Source: Chara braunii (Eukaryota; Streptophyta; Charophyceae; Charales; Characeae). From it: 28,438 bases of DNA. Position 1 is the first letter of the stretch. Each line of letters opens with the position of its first letter. Where the stretch lies: the NCBI GenBank assembly GCA_003427395.1, contig BFEA01000037.1, positions 2,990,021 to 3,018,458 of the forward strand, given 5' to 3'. The notes below the pieces were generated by a model. That model was given only the letters and a program-made list of their open reading frames with translations. It was not told the origin of the DNA and did no database searches. Position numbers and translations under genes: made by a program. Positions 9,160-20,689 of this stretch are shown here, one piece after another.

Positions 9160-9475
9160 TGTAGCGGACCTCTGTTGGCCCGTGAGACCAGCCCCTTGAC
9201 CTGTTCCCACAAACCTGTGTTGTATTCGGTGTAGGTCAGTCCAGGCCGGTACCTCTGCCGGTACCAGCCAGTCCAGTCTAGTCCAGTCAGTCCGCTGGGG
9301 TATACCCCAACCAGAGTCTTTACGTGGGGCATTCTACCGTTTCTACGTTCACACAATTTTGGAGTACGTGCGTTGGAGTCTACGTGGGAGCTGCGTTGTG
9401 CCATCTTGCTCCACCCTCATCCTCCATCTCCATCTTTATCCCAGGCGGTGCACCTCACCCAGTGGGTCCGCCACA
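9160..9475 (+). repeat. 320-base repeat with inverted ends, copy 2 (solo LTR or MITE)
   Basis: It begins TGTAGCGGACC and ends GGTCCGCCACA (one changed base). It matches copy 1 (2356-2675) in inverted orientation over its whole length, including GAGACCAGCCCCTTG, the GGTACC pair, GGGGTATACCCC near 9298 and CTCCATCTCCATCTTTATC. The two copies are 320 and 316 bases. There is no TGGTATCAGAG-type primer site after it and no purine tract before it, so it is not clearly a functional LTR of the neighbouring chromovirus. Confidence 0.7.
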
Positions 9476-12400
9476 ATCAGCTTACCCCACCGCTCTGCTC
9501 CATAGCTCAACATCTTCACACCGCCACCACCGTGTATCGGCGCCGCCAATCATCATAATCAACTCATTGTGCCGATCGATTTCACGCCCTAGCAATGAAA
9601 CCGACCAATTTGACACCCTAACATTGGGGCACAGCGCTCCCGGTAGCACTGCGCCCCTCTTCGCATAAGCCGCCCCCGCGCTACCTCAAGACTAGCGCTC
9701 TCTGAACCATTTAATAGGCTTGAGATTTTCTTTGCTCACACTGAGATGACACATTCCATCATCATCATCAACAGAAACCCATTACCCTCAAAGTGACATT
9801 ATCATGCATTGTGTGGGTTTAAAACAAATGAAATCGCCTGACCGTCATAGCCCACCCCTCAAGTCTGTGTCACAGTAGATACCATCTTCATTTACGGTAG
9901 GGAATGGTCAAAGCTGCAGTCGCACACAGAGGAAAACTTGGAGCAGCTCGAGGAACTTGTGCCTTGATCCAAGACAGAAGGATCCATGCAACCAGGATCG
10001 CCATCACACAGGCAATCCGTCCACAATTATCTCATAAATAATACCAAAAGTTCACTCAGCATGAAACCACCTTTCACCAAAATACAAGTTATGGTGCATT
10101 CCTCCATCACGAACTGAAATTGCACACAACCTCCACCCCCCTTTCACTACTCTGCCTCCAACCCAACCTACCACCTCCACACACCACACATGGGTCCAGC
10201 CCACATCGTCACTCTACCCAGTCCTTCAGGCACAACAAGACTTTTGACACCTGAATGCACGGCTTGTAGCAGTCTATGCGGCATTGCATCTGAGATCAAG
10301 AGAGGGAGAAAGGGGGAGGATCATACTTATAGCATGAAATATGGCAGAAAGGTCAGCATAGATTGCGGGAGCAGATTTATAGGTTGGCTTTGGCAAGCTT
10401 GAGACTGAGGGGTGTTGGACGGGAGGATTATAAAAAAACAGGGTGATGGACAAAAGCTTACAAAAGAGGAGGATCTCCCGAGCTTTGTGGGTTACCACTT
10501 TCGCTCAGCTCGATCCCAACAGCTCGTACATAGTCTATGGAGTTGTGCAAGGGATTAGAGAGGGAAGATCAAACAATGTGAGACAGAGAAAGGGGGAGAA
10601 GGGACAGAGGGGATGGAACACGGGAGATAGACCGTAAGTTGCCAGGTCAGACGCATATACCCACCATACACTATTGCTCTAAGATTCTTCAAAAACACGT
10701 GGCACAAAAATATCATGGAAAAGAAAGCCCGGAGGACCTCATCGTACGTGCCCGCACACAAACATCATGGAAAAGAAAGCCCTCAGACCCTCACCGTACT
10801 CGACGTGTACCCGCAACTCTGCCATTAGTCAAGGCGCAAAATTGAAATTTGCATTGTAAACGTCAAGAAGCACGCACATTTCACTTTTCCTGCAAAAGGT
10901 GCATTGCTTGGCACATTACTAAAATCAGATAATCACAGGGGTTGGTAGGTCCAGAGACTTTCGGCAATATGCCCCAAGTTCCCCAACAGATCCACAGGTT
11001 TCTGACAAGGACCGGAGTCCCAAGCTTTGTGCCATGGTATAAAGTTCAACACTTTGTTTGGGTGCCAGTCTGTTCGCTCATGGGAGCACGCAGGTAACCA
11101 ACTGTGATTATGCGAGAAACCTGACTGACCCCTTTCTGTGCTATATATCTATCAGGCAAAGTGTTCTTATGACGCACCAGCTTATGTGCGCGTACGAGCT
11201 TCTAAGACCTACCTTTTTCTTTGGGATACTTTTATTTGGTAACCGGGCCGATTTAATCCACTTCCAGTTCCTCTATCCAGCCCAAATTGCATTTTCGATG
11301 GATGGTGATGTCCGGGCTCGGGTTATCTCGGTCGACAAGGGGTTCTGACTTTTGGTCTCCGCGAAATTCGTAGGGCCTGTACTTGATGGGGCCCAACGCA
11401 TGAGACACGTCGGCCAATTCTGACCTTTCCTTTTTGCATTTCTCTCGAAGTTTCCCTTGTATTTTACTATGCTTTTAAGTAGGATGTACACCTTAACAAA
11501 CGCGCTTGAAATTATTTTTCTTCAGGTTTAATGAATTCCGAAAATCGAGGGTGCCTTGGGATACTTTCCACGAGTCCTTTCTTGGTGCATGTATATTTCG
11601 GAGATGCTACAAGGTTTGTGAATTTTTTGTTGATTGATGGTAGAATAGGAATAAACGTAGGAATTTGCGTGCCTTACAACTCGCGTGCGGAATTTTTTTT
11701 CGAACTTTTCAATTTCAGTTCTGCTTTAACCATCAGTACTTCCTAGAGTCGTGGTCATTAATGCGCCACGATTTTAGGAAACGTACAGGCTACTACAGGA
11801 GCGTTCAAATTCATCCGACTAGAAACGTTTCTACTTTTTTTTCTTTTTCGCGGCCGATAGTTGGGCCAAGTACTGGTCGTTTTAGGAATTACGTGCTCTT
11901 CACTAGTATTTTGCGTAGTTGTTTTGGTGCCTTTTTGACTCTATGTGCATGCTCCCCTCTATGTCGCATTCTTAAATGCAATCTTTTCTCGCCCTCCCAA
12001 AGGCTCCCAGCCCTTTTCTTTGCGCCATCATCGACAAACTATAATTGTCTTCTTCTCCCTCCCTTCGCACTGTTTTTTTCTTCTTGCTTTTGTTGAATCT
12101 TGGTCGTGCTCTATGTTGCTTCTCGTAACCTCATTTCCCACCTTCGTCTTCACGTGGGAATGCTCTGCTGATCCCCCGAGTAATCGTCGAACTCGGATGA
12201 CGACATTTAAGGAGTCTTTGAACTCTTCATATTGCTATCCAATTGGCTACGAAGTACTCTATGTGGATCAACATGGTCCTCCTACGCGCACCCCCCTTTC
12301 TCATCCCTCCTCTCTTGTATCCCTCCTCATCGTACTCTCCCCTTCCTTCTTGCAATTATAAATCTCACAAGCGCATCGTCTTTGCTCTCTCGCATCACAT

Positions 12401-14230
12401 CGGCCAACTCTGGTGGAGTAGTGGCTAGATGGGTTGGTGATCAGCGAGTCGGGAAGTCCCGATTAGTCAGTTGTAACTTTGCGAGATTGTGCGCTGGATC
12501 ACTGCAATGCACTCTAGGATCCGAGCGAATTTGCGTAGTAATTGAGGGGACGAGGTGAGCGTTGGGTACGCGATGGCCGGGATCATTAATACTCGAGCGA
12601 GGTGAGGTGTGTTGATGGTTTGTTGGATGGCCTGGGGCCATAACTTGAGAGCATAAGGTTTTGCACCCGGTCCTTCTTCTTCTTATATTTGGAGTTAAGC
12701 TGCATGGCGAGACGCCAATTCTTCATCTTGATCGAGCAAGTGTATAAACAATATAATCTCTTTTCTCTCCCTCTCACTTTCTTTTTGTGAATCTATGAGT
12801 GAATGCGTGGTGTGTATACGTGCATGATTTGTGAGGTTCGCATGTGCTTGAACGTGTTCTTGATTCCCGCCTCTCCTTTCGTCCTCCCGTTTCCAAGATG
12901 TCGTTGAGCAAGGATCTTCGAAACATGGGAGTCGCCAAAGGTTGTCTCGTAAGATGAATGTCTTCTTGATGCTAATCTGTATGGACTCTTCCTCTCAGAT
13001 CTTGATAGGATTGACGTGTTGATGGTGAATGAGTGAATGAATGCGGCTCTCTTTTATTCTCTCCCTAGCTAGAAATACTTCTAGAGACATCCTCCATGCT
13101 CCCGATCAATGACTTCGGTCCGCTTTTTGGTACAATCTTCCATTTGCAAGAAGAATGTAGGGAAGAGGTCTACCGTGCCCCTGCAGCGGGTTCCGCTGAT
13201 TGTGCACAGGAAGCACTCCAAGTGACTAACACTTTTATATGTCTTCTCTTCTTTTTCCTTCGACGGGTTTTGGGAATGAGGACCCCCTTAAAGTTGCTTC
13301 ACTTGTGAACATCTTTGTTGTTCTTGACGCTTAGAAAGGGAACACCCATCCCACCCTGGTATGCCATGAACAATGTACTTTTGTTGACGTCACTCAGAAC
13401 TTGTTTTCGTTTTTGCTTCGCTCTTTGAGAAACCCGTGACTATCTGTTCGGAAACGTTCTTCTCGGACTCATCCAGTAGTTCCTTGGGTAATCCCCTTTT
13501 ATGCAGGAATATCAGGTGTGGAAGTCACATCGTAGTGCTCGATTTCCTCTACTAAGGCAATTGAAGTAAATAAAGATTGATCGCCTTGTTTTTGTGAACC
13601 GTGGATGTGTGTATATCGGCCATGTTGACTAAGCCAGCGGAGACATCTGGGCGCCAACGGGGATAGGACACGTGTTTGTAAGTGGGTTGTGCGAGAAGTT
13701 ATATCCAAGATTGACGAGCCTTTCCCTTCCGAAACACGACATTCAGGATTTGTCAATGCGGGTTTTTTAATTATTGATACTTACTTCCCTCTCTACTCTG
13801 CTTCGCTTCCTTTCAACGAGTTGATTGCCATCCCATACCTGACAGTTACTCCCCACAGGCCACGCATGTTGTGCAACGATTGTTGTTGAAGAGCGCTTTC
13901 AACCCTAAGGGTTCAACTACCAGACACGTGGAGAAGAGGAGTTCAAGGAGAAAGCAGTAAGGTTGCGACCCCCCGGCTCGGACTCCGAGCTCTGCGAAGA
14001 GCGTCGTCGATCCCTCGTTCAAAACCGAGATCCGACATGTGTTCCTCCTAGGCTCCTCCTTTTCGGTCGGGAAAAGGCGTCGCCACGAGCGACACGGTTC
14101 AAAGATACTTTTTGGATTAGATAATCATTGGGAGGAGACTTATTTATGCTTTTCCACTTTTGTTCGTCGCTCCATACCTAGGGCCACACAGGAGATTTTA
14201 GTTTTGTTTCTCTACATAAAAAATATTTGG
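9476..14230. other. Mostly single-copy-looking DNA, no gene recognised
   Basis: Base composition is moderate, low-complexity repeats are few and no open frame resembles a known family. A tandem duplication of ATCATGGAAAAGAAAGCCC-type sequence lies at 10710-10757 and 10762-10817. Two places look faintly exon-like: 12370-12555, ending in a donor-like ACGAG|GTGAGC, and 13081-13220, preceded by a pyrimidine-rich tract ending CTAG. Neither translation matches anything I know. This stretch could be intron or intergenic DNA of a host gene. Confidence 0.4.
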
Positions 14231-14426
14231 TGCACCCCACCTATAAATCCCCTTGACTGTCAGGCGCCGTGGTCAGCGGCCAAGGCCGTGAACCCACGGT
14301 CATGACCGCCGCAGTCGTGACCTTTGGCCTCCCGGCGCCTGCAGCAGTCGAGGAGAGGGGGGTCCTGCCGATCAAGGTCGGGATTCCTCGATTGGGACCA
14401 CAGGCCCACCCCCTGGAACTGGAAAA

Positions 14427-14570
14427 NNNNNAANNAACTAAANAATCCAGGGGTCGANATTGGGGGNGTNTAGAAGGGGGGNTNAATAAATCAGNNATNA
14501 AANAAACAACGATTNTTTTTAGTTTTGGAGGGGGGGGGGGGGGGNGAAGAAAAANAAAAAANAAAAAATA
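14427..14570. other. Ambiguous bases around a poly-G run
   Basis: About two dozen Ns are scattered between 14427 and 14563 in an A/G-rich stretch, next to a run of about 16 Gs at 14527-14544. This looks like sequencing or consensus failure at a homopolymer. No annotation inside it is reliable. Confidence 0.9.
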
Positions 14571-14576
14571 TATATA

Positions 14577-14940
14577 TTGATTGATTGATTGATTGATTGT
14601 GTGCGTTTGATCGTATGTTTTTGGGTCTTTGATTTTTTCGTTGATTGATTGGCTGATTGCTTACCTGCTTGCTTGATTGATTGATTGATTGGTGGGGGAG
14701 GGGTCGCACCCACCCTCGGCACACGTGCACGCACACACACATATACACACACAGTCGGGGCGTCGAGCGAACGTGTTATTTTATTTCTTTTACCTTTTTT
14801 TTTTTTATTGATTGATTGGTTGATTAACTGGTGGGGGGGGGGTCGGCCCTTCCCCCCGGCACACTCGCACACACACACACCGTGACACACGCACACACAC
14901 ACAAATACACGCATACACACACACAAACGCACACACACAG
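14577..14940. repeat. Two compound TGAT / G-C core / CA units
   Basis: Unit one has TGAT repeats (14577-14600 and 14674-14691), then GGTGGGGGAGGGGTCG-CACCC-CCTCGGCACAC and CA repeats up to 14753. Unit two has TGAT-type repeats (14808-14826), then GGTGGGGG, TCGGCCC, TTCCCCCC, GGCACAC and CA repeats up to 14938. The same architecture appears inverted in the 7339-8319 element and again near 17060-17130. The shared non-repetitive core shows common descent and not chance co-location of microsatellites. Confidence 0.75.
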
Positions 14941-15229
14941 AGTGCCACACAATCAGTTTTATGTTTGTCAGTCTTTCTCGTGTTGGTTGTCCTTCCTCTG
15001 ATTTTTTCAAAGTATTTTTCTGTGTGCCCAACTGTGCACCCTTGGCAGTGCCAAACAGTCTGTGATTCCTCGTTCGGAGTGCCTATTGCACTCTTAGGGA
15101 GGCCGCTCGGTTCAAGATGTCTGTGTTGCCTGTCGGTGATGACGGATGCTCGTCGGAGTGACTCCCTGGCTCAGTGGGTGGTGGGAACCAACAGTCTGTG
15201 GGGTTTAATCGTGATGTGAGAAGGTCATG

Positions 15230-15720
15230 TTCCGCTTTGCCTCGTGTTGGATGTATGGACTGCCTCGGTTGTGCTCCGCCGCAACCTTGTTGCCTTCCCC
15301 GCTTGCTTCGCATGTGGTTCTCTCCAAATTGTTGTGTCCATAATGTGGTGTCGACGTGTTGCTGGTGATGCCTTGTGCTTCGCTCCTGCGCTGCCTTGCC
15401 GCTCATCCACCGGTCGTGCCTTCCATGTGCTTGGCTTGAGCGCCTTGTAGTTCGGTTGCCATGTCGGTGTTGCCTTGTGCTTCACAACATGGTTGCTCTG
15501 CTGCTCGTATGCTTGCCCTGTCATCCCTTGCAGCATGGTTGTCTCGGTAGTGTTGCGTTGTGATTCACTGCGTAAATGCCACGTTGTGTGTCCCGCATGC
15601 CGAGTTGTTCCTTGCAGTCGTTTTTGGCGTTGTGCAGGCATGTTGCCTCTACTATGTTGCCTGGTGCTCTGCAAGGTTGTTGCCCACTGCTATGTTCCGC
15701 TGGGCGACAGCCTGCCTTCA
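15230..15720. repeat. A-poor G/T/C-rich degenerate repeat region
   Basis: The plus strand is poor in A and repeats strings such as GTTGCCTTGTGCTTC, TGTTGCC and GCAAGGTTGTTGCC at irregular intervals of roughly 40-60 bases. It looks like an old, degenerate minisatellite. The low A content explains the unusually long open frames on both strands here. I see no conserved protein feature in them. Confidence 0.4.
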
Positions 15721-16198
15721 ACATGGGTCAAAGGCCTCATAACCCAAACCATCAAATACAGAGATTCCACAGATTGTCGAGGGTTCAGGCTCGTGATGAG
15801 TCGGTGCAACTCCGATGAAACAATTTTGTTATCATCAGTTTATATTTTTTTTCAGTTTTTGTCTTTCGATCTATTGTTTGCTTTTGCTGACTTGTGTTGT
15901 CTATCTCCCTGCTCGCCTTGTCCTTCCCCTCTAGCCTATATCTCTGTCTTTTGTGGGTACTACTTGTTTCTCAAGTCACCGTTTTTGCCTTTTCCTATCT
16001 TGCTTTTGTGCCTGGCCGCCTCCCCCGTGCCCGCCATCCTATGTGTTTTGTTGTTGCTTGTCATTTATGTGCCTCGTAGGTCTCCTCAGCGTGCATTACC
16101 TTCTGTTTATTGCTCTCTGCCCCCTCCCCATGTTCTAGTCTATTCGGCTTCAACAGTGGGATATACGGACAGGGCCGAAATGAGGTGGACTGTGGGGA

Positions 16199-16386
16199 GT
16201 GGGTATCGAACCTAGGACCCGCCAAGGCAAATATGCATACGACACGACAATATGTTGGAAATGGGTATCGAACCTGGCGAGGTAAGGGTTGTGGATGGCA
16301 CGGTACTGGGGGGCAGGTATTCGAAACCCCATGGGGCTGACAAGAGGGAAGTAAAGTGACCTGCGACATGCGGGAATCGAGCTCGT
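16199..16386 (-). repeat. Four TPsiC-arm-like motifs in series
   Basis: Read on the minus strand, GGTTCGATACCC occurs at 16201-16212 and 16263-16274. Variants occur at 16316-16328 and 16372-16384. The spacing is about 53-62 bases. GGTTCGANNCC is the RNA polymerase III B box and tRNA T-loop consensus. Complete cloverleaves were not found and spacing is shorter than a tRNA gene, so these are tRNA-related repeats or SINE fragments and not functional tRNAs. Confidence 0.35.
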
Positions 16387-16984
16387 GACTTACCAAATAG
16401 TCGAACTCTTGATGAAGGAATTGATAAGTGTTATTGGGAACACGAAGTACCAGGCACAGTAATATATCAGGAATTTCAGATAGGACGAGGAAGGTGTGTG
16501 AAGAATTCAGACGGTAATTGACAGCGATAAATAAGGGGTGCTCGTAGAATTTAGTCCTCTCACAAGTCAAACGTACCTGTTGACTAGTCGGATGCTGGCA
16601 GGACTGCGGGTACGAGAGTGGGTTGGAGGGACGAGGTGCACTCAAGGGAGCTGGACGGCAGAAACCCCCTGATCATGACGGTGTGGCTGCCATCGAAATG
16701 CGGCGTCGGGAACACCAACATGTGTTGTGCTCGACGAATACTGAATTTGAAGAGTGCATCTGCAAATGTTCTCATACTGTATGACATGTGGATTGTTCAT
16801 CTGCTTGTGTGGATTGTTCATCTACCTGCTTGAATGACTTGAATAAGTACGACATTTACCTTCTCTTTGTTTGTTTGTTTTGGTCATGCCATATGAAGTG
16901 GACGATTTATTTCCTGGTATGTTGCTTGATGTGCTTTTTATGCCCATCTCGCCACATCTGTTCACGTGGGGTTTGATATCAAAT

Positions 16985-17196
16985 TACACACACACACACA
17001 CACGGGTTGAACAAACCCATTGTTTGTTTGTTTGTTCGTTTGTTTTGTTTTGTTTTGGATTGATTGATTGATTAATTGGTTGGTGGGGAAAGGGTTCCCC
17101 CACCCCCCTCCACGCACTCACTCACACACACGCGCAAACAATTTTTTTTGTATCAATCAATCGACCAATCACAATCAATAAATCAATCAATCAATC
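16985..17196. repeat. Compound TTTG/TGAT / core / CA unit next to the inverted-repeat element
   Basis: A CA run (about 16985-17003), TTTG repeats (17022-17056) and TGAT repeats (17058-17076) precede GGTTGGTGGGGAAAGGGTTCCCC, a C-rich stretch and CACTCACTCACACACACGCGC. ATCA repeats follow to 17196. It is the fourth occurrence of the compound unit and abuts the terminal repeat of the 17197-18283 element. Confidence 0.65.
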
Positions 17197-18283
17197 TGTG
17201 TAGCACACCGAACATGTTCGGCGCCCCACTAAGTAGCCGAACGTGTTCGAACGCTCGGCCGAGCGGAAACTGAACATGTTCAGCCGAGCACAAATTAGGG
17301 GGATGTTGAGCACATCATCATGTATGTGTGGTGTGTGGGGTGTGTGGGGTGTGTGGGGTGTGTTGGGGGGGGGGGTCTGGGGGTGCGTGTGTACGGTGTG
17401 TGCGTGTGTGTATGTTCAGGAGTGATGAGCGATGCCCCCCATGAACCTCCAACCCCTATATATATATATATATATATAATAAATAAATAAAATAAAAATG
17501 TTCGCGCTCGGTCCATTTTGGGCCACGTTCGGGCTCGGTACCGAGCGTTCGGGTTCGGACACTGAGCCCGAGTGTCATGCTATGCGGCAATCAATGAATC
17601 AATCAATATGTGTGTGTCAAAAACAAAAAAAAACAAAAAAAAAAAAAACGTTTTTAACTTTTTTTGGTGTTTTTTATCTTTTCTCCTAGACTACCAGGGT
17701 GGCCTGAGACCACTTGCCCGACTTAGCCGGAAAAAAAAACCATACTAAAAAGATAGAAAACAAAAATGATTCTTTATTTTAAATTTCGTAAAGGATTTTG
17801 ATGTCACGCTAAGGCAAACGTTGTTTTGTTTATTTCTCTGCAATTTTTTTTTTCCCTTGATGTTTTGTTTTTTTTTCTTGACAGGACATTCCTTAGTCCT
17901 TGCCTATTTAGCATCCTGTTCGGGTTCGGTGACCGAAACCGAACGTTCGTTACTGAACGTGAACGAGCGCCAAAACCCTCTGAATGCGAACATAAAAATT
18001 TAAAAAATATTAAAAATAATAATAATAATAAGTCTAAAAAAAATTTAAAAAATATATATGTTATGTAAAATTATAATACAAACAACGTTTGCCAGGGAGG
18101 TATGTTAGGTATGCTTAAATTCGTAACCAGACTCGAGTTAAAAATCAAACACGAAAAACGAAACAATTTTATTATTATTTTTTTTAATATGTTCAATCGA
18201 ACACGGTCGGGAAACATTCGACCGAACACCCGAACATGTTCGGACGTTCGGAAAAGCTCCAAACATGTCCGGTGTGCTACACA
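17197..18283. mobile_element. 1.09-kb terminal-inverted-repeat element with GTTCGG motifs (hAT-like MITE)
   Basis: The left end TGTGTAGCACACCGAACATG and the inward-read right end TGTGTAGCACACCGGACATG match over about 25 bases with two differences. Near both ends and at two internal clusters (17498-17573, 17913-17970) the motif GTTCGG/CCGAAC occurs many times, partly as the palindrome GAACATGTTC (17271-17282, 18231-18242 and near the left end). Subterminal motif clusters are typical transposase-binding arrangements in hAT-type elements. There is no coding capacity. The inside holds a GTGTGGGG run, TA repeats and ATCA/TG microsatellite. A target duplication is not visible, perhaps because the left flank is microsatellite. 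Confidence 0.7.
17325..17385 (+). repeat. GTGTGGGG tandem run, G-quadruplex candidate
   Basis: At least three GTGTGGGG units are followed by an uninterrupted run of about ten Gs. Four or more tracts of four Gs lie within about 45 bases, which meets the usual G-quadruplex rule. Confidence 0.7.
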
Positions 18284-18720
18284 TATCCTTGCACGGTCGG
18301 GCTGCCTGGGAAAAGAGGGTGACCCGGGCGGCCCGGTTAGTAGCCTAGTTTTTTTCCCTTTTATCTTTGCATCTGTCCATAAGAAAAAAAGGAAAAACAT
18401 GTGCAACATGTTTATCCCACCAGTAATTAAAAAAAAAAAAAATCTGCCCTTTTTTTTTTTTTCGATTATAATAATTGCTTTTTAGTTTTGTGCTTTTGAT
18501 AAATAAACAAGAACGTTGAAATTAAAAAAAAAAGTAAAAAAAAGTTGTAAGGTTTTTCAAGCCTTGCAACCCCCTTTTTTTCTTTTGCTTTTACCTATTA
18601 GTTTTGTTTTTTTAATATCACGAATTCTAGGCCACCCGCAGCCGTGGTCTGGTTCTCGACCGCCGGGAGAGTTGGACCCTGAGGTCATGACCGCTAGGGA
18701 TACATAGCACTCTACTTTCG
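18284..18720. other. Poly-A/T-rich DNA with second hairpin and GC-rich block
   Basis: The block has long A and T runs, the hairpin arms GTTGTAAGG (18544-18552) and CCTTGCAAC (18562-18570), and a GC-rich stretch (18630-18705) containing the palindrome GGTCATGACC. The same palindrome is in the GC-rich block at about 14295. The order GC-rich block plus hairpin plus A/T runs resembles the left arm of the 7339-8319 element, so this may be a decayed relative. No gene is seen. Confidence 0.4.
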
Positions 18721-19029
18721 CCGTTGTTAAGGACTTTTTCCACTCTCTAGTCACTCTGACGGTAAAGCTGTGCAGGGCGTGAGGTTAGTATCGGAATCGA
18801 TATGTGTCAGTTTCATAGCGAAGGGAACGTTCTAGTGAGAGGACAAAGACGAGGCACTTCTCTATCACCTCGATGAAGTCCTCCCGTTACATGAAGTTGA
18901 TCAGCAGTATCTCGAGCTCGGTCCATGGTGGAGGCGACCGTAAACGTCCCCAACGCCAATGAGAATCAACCATTGGTACAGTAGGTTCCACCTTCTACTC
19001 CACGAGCGGTTTTGCTAACCCCCACGACC

Positions 19030-20470
19030 TATCCTTTCTATCCCAATTACACCAATCCCGAATCATGGCTTGAAGTTGTCGAAGCCCAGGGCTATGCCCC
19101 TGAGACTTACCTGGTATTGTTAAAGTATTATTGCGCAACATTCCACATGACTGGTTTAAACCCATGCGTGGGTGGATTAGGCTGACTTAAAAGAAATGTT
19201 TTTGAAGCGATTCGATGAAGTTAGTGAGGGCGCTGCTTGGTATGCATTGCCACACCGACCTCAGGAATCAGGCGATTTGTTGCAAGACTTTATAGGTAGG
19301 TTCAATCTGCATTCGATAGATTGGAAAGAGGGGAAACGGTCGTGCGAGATATGTTCACCGAGCATTTAAGAAACCCTTATCTTAAGGCAAACTTACGAAG
19401 AAGTGTCTCCCTAAGACGACCGCAGTAAGTGAAATAATAGCTAAGGCACTCGAGCTCGATGCAAAGGATATGAAGAGTTACATAGACGGAGGGGATGAAA
19501 ACATCGTTGATACAATTGAGGATGTAACCGAGAAACGACGATCTTGGTTACTTGTATCAACTTGGAGCGTGACACATTCCGGGGTTGTCGAATGGATGTT
19601 ATGCCCATCCTAGTATCATCTCCCAGATTGCAAGCCACTCTAACCCTTGGCCTTCTCTCCCTCCTCTTGTCGGATCTCCACCCTCACCCATTGCTTTCTT
19701 TACACAGCAACCAACGCCAGACTCACAAACACCACTTAATGTCTCTGTCTCGCATCTGGCGCATATGATCTATAGGGCGATCCAACATCAATCACAATGG
19801 TTGAACACATTAATGGAGAGTTAGAGCACACATTTGGGATAATTAGAGCACGTTTTCCGCAAATTTCTGACACAAAATATCGCTCAGAATGCAGCACGTG
19901 CTCCTCGGGTCGCTACCGCTCCTCAGTATCTGAAGCCTTCCGCCCCTCCAGCTCCACCTGCGCCCACTACCGCTATGCTTGCTATTGCTTCTTGTGTCAT
20001 GGCTCCTGCCTTCATAACTGTAGGTGTTGTCACCTCAAGGCCGTGCTATAATTGCAGATAACCTGGTCACTTTGCTCCAGAGTGTCCATTTTCAAAACAG
20101 CCGCAGATGCCGCCAGTTGTTGCTCTCGTTGCGACCAATGAAGTCCGACTACTACCCGCTTTTCTTGGCTGAGACGAGGTATCGGGACTTCTCACTCTTC
20201 CAGCCCCACATGTCGATCAGATCGCATCCACTTCATGTATCTTTTATGAAACCACAAGTGTTGTTGATCTCGCTGAATATCTATATTCAGTTGGATTGAT
20301 AGGTGTTATCAGTTCCGCAGAGATAGATGATGATGGAGACTTGGTAGTGTGAGATTTAGAACCAGGGTCACAATTTAGCACAAGAGAGATCGATGTCCTA
20401 CAAGTGTTGAAGAAGTTAGACATCCACGTTCATGTCCATATGGGTCACCTTGTCACGATATCCGAAGTCG
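19030..20470 (+). pseudogene. Gag remnant with CCHC zinc knuckle
   Basis: Scattered pieces at 19040-19440 read YPNYTNPESWLEVVEAQGY, MFLKRFDEV and FDRLERGETVVRDMFTEHLR, the aromatic and charged pattern of gag. From 19585 frame 1 continues through a Pro/Ala/Thr-rich linker to a zinc knuckle at 20044-20085 with the spacing C-x2-C-x4-H-x4-C. One knuckle codon is now TAA (20059). After the knuckle the frame stays largely open, with an acidic stretch (AEIDDDGDLVV) near 20310-20345. The normal function would be particle formation and nucleic-acid binding. Confidence 0.75.
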
Positions 20471-20689
20471 AAAATGATTAGTTATTGCTGCACTGCCAAA
20501 AGAACCAAAATCGATTCACATATTCACGCTGAATTTCACAGATCTAACGAATGTTGAAGCTGAAGGAAGAATCAAAGGAGTCCACTACCAGGTCATCGGC
20601 GCCTCCTGATCCTTCTCCTTCAGACTTGCTTGCTGATCAATCCGCTAAGGCAATCGTTCCATATATGGCAGGCGTAAAAACGATCTCCT

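Noticed and set aside
2676-9475. DIRS-type element with inverted terminal repeats
   Set aside because: The element encodes a DDE integrase with chromodomain and shows no tyrosine recombinase, which argues against DIRS.
13096-13308. Host protein of 70 codons with possible splice sites
   Set aside because: The translation is not recognisable and the splice signals are weak, so it is mentioned only within the single-copy stretch.
14427-14570. Apparent end of the adjacent open frames and possible element boundary
   Set aside because: The many Ns make any frame, repeat end or boundary here unreliable.
15475-16215. 246-codon plus-strand open frame, the longest in the window
   Set aside because: It lies in an A-poor region where stops are rare by composition. 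The translation is Cys/Leu/Ser-rich, has no domain pattern, and crosses the B-box-like repeats.
16061-16645. 194-codon minus-strand open frame
   Set aside because: It overlaps the tRNA-like motif series and its translation contains the repeated products of those motifs. No family resemblance.
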